Source of the DNA: Microvirga sp.
GTDB taxonomy: Bacteria > Pseudomonadota > Alphaproteobacteria > Rhizobiales > Beijerinckiaceae
DNA: 39,341 bases
Assembly (NCBI GenBank): GCA_031181145.1
Contig: JAPSLB010000043.1
Span: 1 to 39,341, forward strand
Direction of reading: 5' to 3'
Shown: positions 34,022-39,341 of the stretch, in pieces
Numbering within the stretch: position 1 is the first letter of the stretch
Layout: each line of letters opens with the position of its first letter
Notes under the pieces: generated by a model
The model's input: only the letters and a program-made list of their open reading frames with translations
The model's database searches: none
What the model was told of the DNA's origin: nothing
Program-made: the position numbers and the translations under genes

Positions 34022-34100
34022 GTCGTGACCGGCCCTGTGCCGGTGATCTCGAAGTCGGTAGGCGCGACGTTCTTCATGCCGGGATGCGCCCGGCCATGAC
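34022..34100 (-). repeat. REPIN-like element, copy E
   Basis: This 79-bp element lies between pgi and mutL. Hairpin 2 is TGACCGGC (34026-34033) with GCCGGTGA (34039-34046), one mismatch. Hairpin 1 is ATGCCGGG (34076-34083) with CCCGGCCAT (34089-34097), one G missing from the left arm. It ends in the shared CATGAC. Confidence 0.7.
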
Positions 34101-34205
34101 GAGGTGTTCGTAATAGGCAGGGGAATAACGTCGCGGCTGCTGGCAGGGGCAGTGCCTGGCCTCTATCTTCACAAGTTCCGAATCCCTCGAACGAGAAAGC
34201 GCCTC

Positions 34206-36059
34206 ATGCTCGTCCGCCGCCTCGATCCCATTCTCGTCGACCGCATTGCTGCGGGCGAGGTCGTCGAGCGCCCGGCAGCGGCCGTGAAGGAACTCGTCGA
34301 GAACGCGGTCGATGCGGGCGCAAGCTCCATCGAGATCACCGTGGAGGCGGGCGGCCGTCGCCTGATCCGCATCGTCGATGACGGGCAGGGCATGGCGCCG
34401 GAGGACCTGGAGCTTGCCGTCGAGCGCCACGCCACCTCCAAGCTGCCTGACGGCGATCTGTTTTCCATCAACACCCTCGGTTTCCGCGGCGAGGCCCTGC
34501 CGTCCATCGGCGCGGTGGCGCGCCTTGCGATCACGACACGCACGAAGGAGGCCGAAACGGGCTCGATGATCGTGGTCGAGGCCGGCGTGAAACATCCCGT
34601 GCGGCCCGTCTCGGCGCCCAAGGGAACGCGGGTGGAGGTGACGGATCTTTTCGCCGCCACTCCTGCGCGCCTGAAGTTCCTGAAGAGCGACCGCTCCGAG
34701 GCGCAGGCGGTGGCGGAAATCGTGAAGCGTCTCGCCATCGCGCATCCGACCGTGCGCTTCACGCTGTCGGGCGAGCACATCACGTCCTTCACCTATCCGC
34801 CGGAGGAGCCCGGCGAGCACGGCTTCCTGCGCCGCCTCTCGCGCGTTCTCGGCCCGGATTTCAACGAGAACGCCATGGCCATCGGCGTCGAGCGCGACGG
34901 CGTGCGGCTTAGCGGCTTCGCGAGCCTGCCGACCTATCATCGCGGCACGTCCGCCTCGATTCACTTCGTGGTGAACGGCCGGCCGGTGCGCGACAAGCTC
35001 CTGCTCGGCGCGGTGCGCGGCGCCTATGCGGACGTGATGGCCTCCGACCGCCATCCTGTTCTCGCCATGATGATCGATCTCGATCCACGCGCGGTGGACG
35101 TGAACGTGCATCCGGCGAAAACCGAAGTGCGTTTCCGCGATCCGGCCTTCGTGCGCGGCTTCGTGGTGGCGGCGATCAAGGAGGCGATCACCCGCTTCGG
35201 CACGCGTGCATCCTCGACGGTCGGCACGCGCACTCTGGAGAGCCTGCGTCCGCAGGGGGGGCTGTCGTCACGCCCGGCTTACGGTCATCACCGTCCGTCG
35301 AACATCCGCCCGTCGAGCGGTTTTGCCAATTGGCAGGCTCCGCTCGATCCTGCGCCGCAGGCCTACGCACCCGCTGCCGGCCTCGCGGAGGCTCAGGCGA
35401 CCTTGCCGGATCTCGCAGCGCCGTCCGCCGACAGCCGCGCCATGCTCGCCGCAATCGAGCCGGAGATGGAAGCCGCTCCCCTCGGCGCCGCTCGCGCGCA
35501 GCTGCACGGCACCTATATCGTCGCGCAGACACAGGATGGGATCGTCATCGTCGATCAGCATGCTGCGCATGAGCGCCTTGTCTACGAACGCTTGAAGCGC
35601 GAGCGCGCATCTTCCGGAATCGCGCGCCAGTTGCTGCTGATCCCCGAGGTGGTCGATCTCGATCCCGTCGATGCGGATCGCGTGCTTGCGGAAGCCTCCA
35701 TGCTGGAAAGCCTGGGTCTTGTCGTGGAGCCGTTCGGTCATGGCGCGCTGCTGGTGCGCGAGGTGCCGTCAGCCCTCGCGGGCGGGCGCATCAAGGAGCT
35801 GGTCCAGGACGTGGCGGATGCACTCGCCGAATGGGGACAGGGCGCCGCCAATCCGCTGGAGGAGCGCCTCGACGCCGTGCTCTCGCGCATGTCCTGCCAC
35901 GGCTCCATCCGCGCGGGGCGCCGCATGCGGCCGGAGGAAATGAACGCATTGCTGCGGGAGATGGAGACCACGCCTCTCTCCGGCCAGTGCAATCACGGGC
36001 GGCCCACCTACGTGGAACTGAAACTCAGCGATATCGAGCGCCTGTTCGGGCGGCGTTAG
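34206..36059 (+). CDS. mutL: DNA mismatch repair protein MutL with endonuclease motif
   Basis: This 617-residue GHKL ATPase couples MutS mismatch recognition to strand incision. The N-terminal ATPase shows RIAAGEVVERPAAAVKELVENAVDAGA (N33), DDGQGM (58-63) and GFRGEALPSIGAV (92-104). NVHPAKTEVRF closes the transducer domain. The C-terminal domain carries the endonuclease motif DQHA-x2-E-x4-E at 450-461 (DQHAAHERLVYE). CHGSIRAGRRM and QCNHGRPTYVEL are further metal-site motifs. This form nicks DNA itself, as expected in bacteria without MutH. I chose the ATG at 34206 (MLVRRLDPILVDRIAAGEV) because the extension to 34104 is unlike MutL and touches repeat copy E. Confidence 0.97.
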   Translation: MLVRRLDPILVDRIAAGEVVERPAAAVKELVENAVDAGASSIEITVEAGGRRLIRIVDDGQGMAPEDLELAVERHATSKLPDGDLFSINTLGFRGEALPSIGAVARLAITTRTKEAETGSMIVVEAGVKHPVRPVSAPKGTRVEVTDLFAATPARLKFLKSDRSEAQAVAEIVKRLAIAHPTVRFTLSGEHITSFTYPPEEPGEHGFLRRLSRVLGPDFNENAMAIGVERDGVRLSGFASLPTYHRGTSASIHFVVNGRPVRDKLLLGAVRGAYADVMASDRHPVLAMMIDLDPRAVDVNVHPAKTEVRFRDPAFVRGFVVAAIKEAITRFGTRASSTVGTRTLESLRPQGGLSSRPAYGHHRPSNIRPSSGFANWQAPLDPAPQAYAPAAGLAEAQATLPDLAAPSADSRAMLAAIEPEMEAAPLGAARAQLHGTYIVAQTQDGIVIVDQHAAHERLVYERLKRERASSGIARQLLLIPEVVDLDPVDADRVLAEASMLESLGLVVEPFGHGALLVREVPSALAGGRIKELVQDVADALAEWGQGAANPLEERLDAVLSRMSCHGSIRAGRRMRPEEMNALLREMETTPLSGQCNHGRPTYVELKLSDIERLFGRR

Positions 36060-36085
36060 ACCGATGACCGAGCGGGGCTCCGGAA

Positions 36086-36490
36086 TCAGGCAGAGACCCG
36101 AAGAGTGCGGACGCGTATATCCTTCTCCTCACGCTCGACCTCGACCCGCACCTTGTCGAACTCGTCCTGAAACGCGCCGCGGGACCGGGCAACAGGCTGC
36201 AGGTGGGAGCGCCCTTGCTCGGGCGAACGGAGAAAGGAAACGCCGAGGGAATTATGACTGCGCCAGCACAGCCGTGCCCGGTGAACCTGGAGGTCGTGGG
36301 CGGCGATGAAGAGCTCGAAATCCTCGGGCAAGTGCAGATGCCGATCGAGAGCGATCTTCGCGCCGCTGGTCGAGATATCCTCGACCCGGCAGGAGAGCAT
36401 GGAATCCGGGCCCAGCACGATCTTGGCGAGGTGCTGTGCGCGAAAGCGCCTGGCTTGCCTGCGATTGGCGATCTGGCTGCAAGAGCCCAT
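36086..36490 (-). CDS. PilZ-domain protein (c-di-GMP receptor candidate)
   Basis: This 134-residue protein has one PilZ domain. The N-terminal RxxxR c-di-GMP motif is R11-QAR-R15 (NRRQARRFRA), and the second motif D/NxSxxG is D38-I-S-T-S-G43 (VEDISTSGAKI). Both motifs are intact, so nucleotide binding is likely. After the barrel (~18-95) comes a charged helical tail (EFDKVRVEVEREEKDIRVR). The gene is convergent with mutL (26 bp between stops). A canonical CtrA-type box lies 40-55 bp before the ATG, suggesting cell-cycle control. The effector process is not evident from the neighbours. Confidence 0.88.
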   Translation of the reverse strand: MGSCSQIANRRQARRFRAQHLAKIVLGPDSMLSCRVEDISTSGAKIALDRHLHLPEDFELFIAAHDLQVHRARLCWRSHNSLGVSFLRSPEQGRSHLQPVARSRGAFQDEFDKVRVEVEREEKDIRVRTLRVSA

Positions 36491-36505
36491 GGACCCGACC
36501 TGCTG

Positions 36506-36550
36506 AAATGGTTAACGCCAAGCTTGGTCTTAACGTTTCGTTAACCATTT
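36506..36550. promoter_or_regulatory. CtrA-type binding site inside a large inverted repeat
   Basis: TTAA-N7-TTAAC (36530-36545; spacer CGTTTCG) is an exact match to the CtrA full-site consensus of alphaproteobacteria. A third TTAA lies at 36512-36515. The 12-base arms AAATGGTTAACG (36506-36517) and CGTTAACCATTT (36539-36550) form a perfect inverted repeat around 21 nt that includes CCAAGCTTGG. The site lies directly upstream of the PilZ gene. TTAA is rare elsewhere in this GC-rich window. Confidence 0.72.
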
Positions 36551-36556
36551 TCCAAT

Positions 36557-36582
36557 GTCCCTTTCGGATACCCGAATGGGAC
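36557..36582. repeat. Stem-loop upstream of the CtrA region
   Basis: GTCCC-T-TTCGG (36557-36567) pairs with CCGAA-T-GGGAC (36572-36582), with one internal mismatch and an ATAC loop. It lies between the small membrane ORF (minus strand, ending at 36633) and the PilZ promoter, where it could terminate transcription on the minus strand. There is no T-run. Confidence 0.4.
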
Positions 36583-36632
36583 TTTCGTCCAAGAGGCGGC
36601 CGGGCCGTGGTTCGCAGAGCGCGAGAGTGCCG

Positions 36633-36731
36633 CTACACCAGGATCAGGCGCGCAAAGGCGCCTAGGAAACCCATGCCCAGAAGCAGGATCGGAAACCACT
36701 TGGGGCAGGAGGTCGGCTCGTCGAGTTCCAT
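36633..36731 (-). CDS. Candidate small membrane protein, 32 residues
   Basis: A short ORF encodes a charged N-terminus (MELDEPTSCPKW) followed by one hydrophobic segment (FPILLLGMGFLGAFARLILV) that ends at the stop codon. GGGAG lies 11 bases before the ATG, a slightly long spacing. It is too short for family recognition. A single hydrophobic helix with an acidic, Cys/Pro-containing head is typical of small bacterial membrane proteins, but chance cannot be excluded. It is oriented like the PilZ gene downstream. Confidence 0.4.
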   Translation of the reverse strand: MELDEPTSCPKWFPILLLGMGFLGAFARLILV

Positions 36732-37041
36732 CCTGTGTCGTGCTCCCTTCGTCTATCGGTTGTGGAGAAGGGGAGCGCTTCAGTACCTCCGTGAAGCCCA
36801 CCCCGTTCGCCCCCACGTTCGAGACCTAAGCGCCGTGGATGACGTGACGATGACAATTCCGGATCAGGTCGCCATGAGCCATCACGGCAGCATCTCGACG
36901 GTATCCGGACTGTCTGTAGCGTCAACGGTGCCGGGGATGAGGCTGCCTCGTCGCCGGTCATCCGATGGGGAAAAAATGGTCTCGCTGTCGCTTCGCTGCG
37001 CAAAGGTCGACGGCTTCATTGTCTCCAACGATCAGGATGTT
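36732..37041. other. Gap without recognisable gene
   Basis: These 310 bp lie between the small membrane ORF and the stop of the YghZ-type reductase. A plus-strand frame runs through it but its product is unlike any family and overlaps the reductase antisense. I see no hairpin terminator, tRNA or repeat. It may hold the promoter of the small ORF or a remnant. Confidence 0.5.
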
Positions 37042-38085
37042 CTAGCGGGACGGGCCGGGGCGCTCCGAGGATGCGGCCCAGATGTTGAGGCTGCCTTCCG
37101 TCGCATAGCGGTCGATCTCCGCCAGTTCATCCGGGGTGAACGACAGGTTATCGAGTGCGCCGACGCAATCTGTCACCTGCTCGGGGCGGCTTGCGCCGAT
37201 GAGGGCGGAGGTGACGCGTCCGCCGCGTAGCACCCACGCCAGGGCCATCTGCGCGAGCGTCTGCCCGCGCCGTCCGGCGATGTCGTTGAGGCCGCGGATG
37301 CGGGAGAGATTGTCCTCGCTCAGGAAGCTCGTTCGGAGGGACTTGCCTTCCGCCGCCCGGCTGCGCTCCGGAATGCCGTCGAGATATTTCGTGGTCAGCA
37401 TGCCTTGCGCCAGCGGCGAGAACACGATCGAGCCCATGCCGAGACCGTCGAGCGTATCGAGAAGCCCATCCTCCTCGATCCAGCGGTTGAGCATGGAATA
37501 GCTCGGCTGATGGATGATGCAGGGCGTCTTGAGCTCGCGCAGAATGCCAAGCGCCTCGCGCGTGCGCTGGCTGTTGTAGGAGGACAAGCCGACATAGAGC
37601 GCCTTGCCCTGCCGCACGGCGGAATCCAGCGCCATCATGGTCTCTTCCAGGGGCGTCTCCGGATCGAAGCGGTGCGAATAGAAGATGTCGACGTAATCGA
37701 GCCCCATGCGCTTGAGGCTCTGGTCGAGGCTGGAGAGGAGGTACTTGCGGCTGCCCCACTCGCCATAAGGCCCCGGCCACATGCGATAGCCCGCCTTGGT
37801 GGAGATCACGAGCTCGTCGCGCAGCCCGTGAAAGTCGCTGCGCAGGATTTCGCCGAACAGCGTCTCGGCTGAGCCGGGAGGTGGGCCGTAATTGTTGGCA
37901 AGGTCGAAATGCGTGATCCCGAGGTCGAAAGCCGTGCGGCAGATCTCCCGCGCGGTGGCGGCCGACTTGTCCTCTCCGAAATTGTGCCAGAGCCCCAGCG
38001 AGATCGCCGGCAGTTTCAGACCGCTTCTGCCGCAACGATTGTAGATCATCTCGTCATAGCGGTTGGCAGCGGGCTGATAGGCCAT
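37042..38085 (-). CDS. Aldo/keto reductase, YghZ/GpR (AKR14) type
   Basis: This 347-residue NADPH-dependent reductase resembles E. coli YghZ (L-glyceraldehyde-3-phosphate/methylglyoxal reductase). The tetrad is D61 (THFDLANNYG), Y66, K97 (ISTKAGY) and H138 (YSHRFDPETPLEETM). The stretch RMWPGPYGEWGSRKYLLSSLDQSLKRMGLDYVDIFYSHR and the C-terminal TSALIGASRPEQVTDCVGAL are highly characteristic of this subfamily. The ATG at 38085 is preceded by GGAGGA at five bases; the in-frame ATGs further upstream lack this. It is divergent from gcd across a 176-bp gap that shows no clear promoter to me. Confidence 0.95.
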   Translation of the reverse strand: MAYQPAANRYDEMIYNRCGRSGLKLPAISLGLWHNFGEDKSAATAREICRTAFDLGITHFDLANNYGPPPGSAETLFGEILRSDFHGLRDELVISTKAGYRMWPGPYGEWGSRKYLLSSLDQSLKRMGLDYVDIFYSHRFDPETPLEETMMALDSAVRQGKALYVGLSSYNSQRTREALGILRELKTPCIIHQPSYSMLNRWIEEDGLLDTLDGLGMGSIVFSPLAQGMLTTKYLDGIPERSRAAEGKSLRTSFLSEDNLSRIRGLNDIAGRRGQTLAQMALAWVLRGGRVTSALIGASRPEQVTDCVGALDNLSFTPDELAEIDRYATEGSLNIWAASSERPGPSR

Positions 38086-38261
38086 GGGTTCCTCCATGAA
38101 TTGGTCGCGTGGCAAGCTGGCACAGGCAGCATAGCTGTGTCGAGGGAACGCGCAAACCAGGCCGAGAGCGGATGCAGCCTTCCGGAAAAGCTCGGCTGTA
38201 GGCGAACTATTCCTATGAGCCAGCGTTAGCCGGGTGCCCGATGGCCTGTCGGAGGACCCTC

Positions 38262-39341
38262 ATGAACAAGATGTCGTGGAGCCCAGTTCTTCTCGGAACG
38301 GGCATTCTCATCGCGCTGGTGGGACTGGCGCTGGGAGCCGGGGGGCTCTGGCTGATCACCCTCGGAGGCTCCTGGTACTATCTTCTGACGGGCCTGGGTT
38401 TTCTCCTCACCGCGTATCTCCTCATGACCGCCCGACCGGCGGCCCTATGGGTCTTCGCGATCGTCGTTGCCGGCACCCTGATCTGGGCGTTGTGGGAGGT
38501 CGGCCTCGACTGGTGGCCCCTCGGCGCCCGGGGAGGCGTGGTCTTCCTGATCGGCCTCTTCCTGCTGACGCCATGGGTGAGGCGTGCCCTGAGGACGGGG
38601 CCGGATCAGCCTCAATCGACCGCCAGCGCTCGTTCTCCGCGCGTGTCCGCCATCCGCGGCGCGGGCCTTCCCCTGACCGCGATCCTCGGTCTCGCCCTCG
38701 TGGTGGCCATCGCGTCCTGGTTCACCGACCTCCGAACGATCGAGGGCACCGCACCCGGGGCGCGGGCGCAGGTTCCCACCGATGCGCTCGGGATCCCTGC
38801 CGGCGAATGGCATGCCTACGGACGAACCGGCTACGGCCAGCGCTACTCGCCGCTGAACCAGATCACCCCTGCCAACGTGGCCAATCTGGAGGTCGCGTGG
38901 ACTTATCGGACCGGCGACATCCGCGGACAGCCGGGCGATCCCGAGGAGACCACGTTCCAGGTGACGCCGTTGAAGATCGGCAACAGGCTCTTCCTGTGCA
39001 CGCCGCATCAGAACGTCATTGCCCTCGACGCTACGACCGGTCAGCAGATCTGGCGATATGAGCCCCAGGTGCGCGGCGAACTCGCGCTCCAGCATCTCAC
39101 CTGCCGCGGGCTGTCCTATGATCCCGGGAACGGGGTGGCGGCGGCTGCCCCTGTAACACCGCCGGCTCCTCAGGCGGCGGCCGAGCCCGTGCCGGATCTG
39201 CCTGTGGCCGCAAGCTCGAGCGCGCAGACGGCGCCGGAATGCAACGCGAAGCTCTTCATGCCCACGGCCGATGGACGCCTCATCGCCATCAATCCGGACA
39301 ACGGCGCGGTCTGCGCGAATTTCGGCGGCGGCACGGGACAG
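38262..39341 (+). CDS. gcd: Membrane-bound PQQ-dependent glucose dehydrogenase, 5' part
   Basis: The frame is open for 360 codons to the window end. Residues 1-~155 contain about five membrane helices (e.g. LGTGILIALVGLALGAGGLWLI, FVFLIGLFLLTPWV-like, LTAILGLALVVAIASW). The periplasmic quinoprotein propeller then begins: GEWHAYGRTGYGQRYSPLNQITPANVANLEVAWTYRTGD, FQVTPLKIGNRLFLCTPHQNVIALDATTGQ, and DGRLIAINPDNGAVC. This layout is that of Gcd (EC 1.1.5.2), which oxidises glucose to gluconolactone and passes electrons to ubiquinone. Residues ~289-326 form an unusually Pro/Ala-rich loop inside the propeller, longer than in E. coli Gcd. GGAGGA precedes the ATG. The PQQ and active-site residues lie mostly beyond the window. 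Confidence 0.93.
   Translation, partial: MNKMSWSPVLLGTGILIALVGLALGAGGLWLITLGGSWYYLLTGLGFLLTAYLLMTARPAALWVFAIVVAGTLIWALWEVGLDWWPLGARGGVVFLIGLFLLTPWVRRALRTGPDQPQSTASARSPRVSAIRGAGLPLTAILGLALVVAIASWFTDLRTIEGTAPGARAQVPTDALGIPAGEWHAYGRTGYGQRYSPLNQITPANVANLEVAWTYRTGDIRGQPGDPEETTFQVTPLKIGNRLFLCTPHQNVIALDATTGQQIWRYEPQVRGELALQHLTCRGLSYDPGNGVAAAAPVTPPAPQAAAEPVPDLPVAASSSAQTAPECNAKLFMPTADGRLIAINPDNGAVCANFGGGTGQ

Noticed and set aside
36436..37230. Plus-strand frame of 264 codons spanning the gene-poor gap
   Set aside because: It overlaps the PilZ start and the YghZ-type reductase antisense, has no recognisable domain and no ribosome site.
38086..38261. Sigma-54 promoter (TGGCAC-like) between the reductase and gcd
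   Set aside because: TGGCAC is present but the GC element at the right spacing is not.
1..39341. tRNA, rRNA, CRISPR arrays, transposases, prophage or toxin-antitoxin genes
   Set aside because: I looked for cloverleaf-like segments, regularly spaced repeats, and transposase, phage or toxin-antitoxin motifs among the frames and saw none. The repeated elements found are dispersed, not arrayed.

Overview
This window is a GC-rich chromosomal segment from an alphaproteobacterium. The gene content fits the order Hyphomicrobiales, probably a Methylobacteriaceae-like lineage such as Microvirga or Methylobacterium. The reasons are the GroEL C-terminus ending in a GGM-rich tail, hisS/hisZ/hisG on one strand, a TipF-like EAL protein, a CtrA-type TTAA-N7-TTAA box, MutL carrying an endonuclease motif, and a membrane quinoprotein glucose dehydrogenase. 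The genus is inferred from recalled family features, not from a search.

Layout. Positions 1-2.9 kb hold the 3' end of groL and a secreted RTX/cadherin-like protein, each closed by a hairpin with the same 8-bp stem. From 3.0 to 7.6 kb there are an exported VOC-fold protein, a small secreted COG4315-type protein, an ECF sigma factor with its membrane anti-sigma factor, an aldo/keto reductase, and a cysteine-rich flavodoxin-fold oxidoreductase. From 7.7 to 11.5 kb (minus strand) lie an orphan iron-type binding protein and a complete methionine importer (metN-metI-metQ) with a palindrome in front of it. From 11.7 to 14.6 kb are an SbmA/YddA-type ABC exporter and a META-domain protein. From 14.7 to 20.9 kb (minus strand) are hisG, hisZ, a lysine-rich protein, hisS, an omega-aminotransferase and a copper-chaperone-like protein. 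From 21.1 to 28.9 kb are a degenerate TipF-like EAL protein, a HAD protein, ribF, a convergent msrB, ileS and lspA. From 29.0 to 36.1 kb are a BamF-like protein, an active/inactive pair of M16 peptidases, pgi and mutL. From 36.1 kb to the end are a PilZ gene behind a CtrA box, a 32-residue membrane ORF, a YghZ-type reductase, and the 5' part of gcd, which runs off the window.

Most genes are housekeeping. I see no prophage, CRISPR array, transposase, toxin-antitoxin pair, tRNA or rRNA. The most unusual non-coding signal is a family of five ~80-90 bp intergenic elements. Each consists of two different short hairpins facing one another, with GTCAT/ATGAC-like ends, which resembles REPINs. They occur at 13.86, 16.91, 19.14, 24.49 and 34.02 kb. 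The other leads are the CtrA box in front of the PilZ gene, the degenerate EAL protein, the ECF sigma cluster with a candidate promoter, a short ORF with consecutive Ile codons ahead of ileS, and a long-form HisG encoded together with HisZ.
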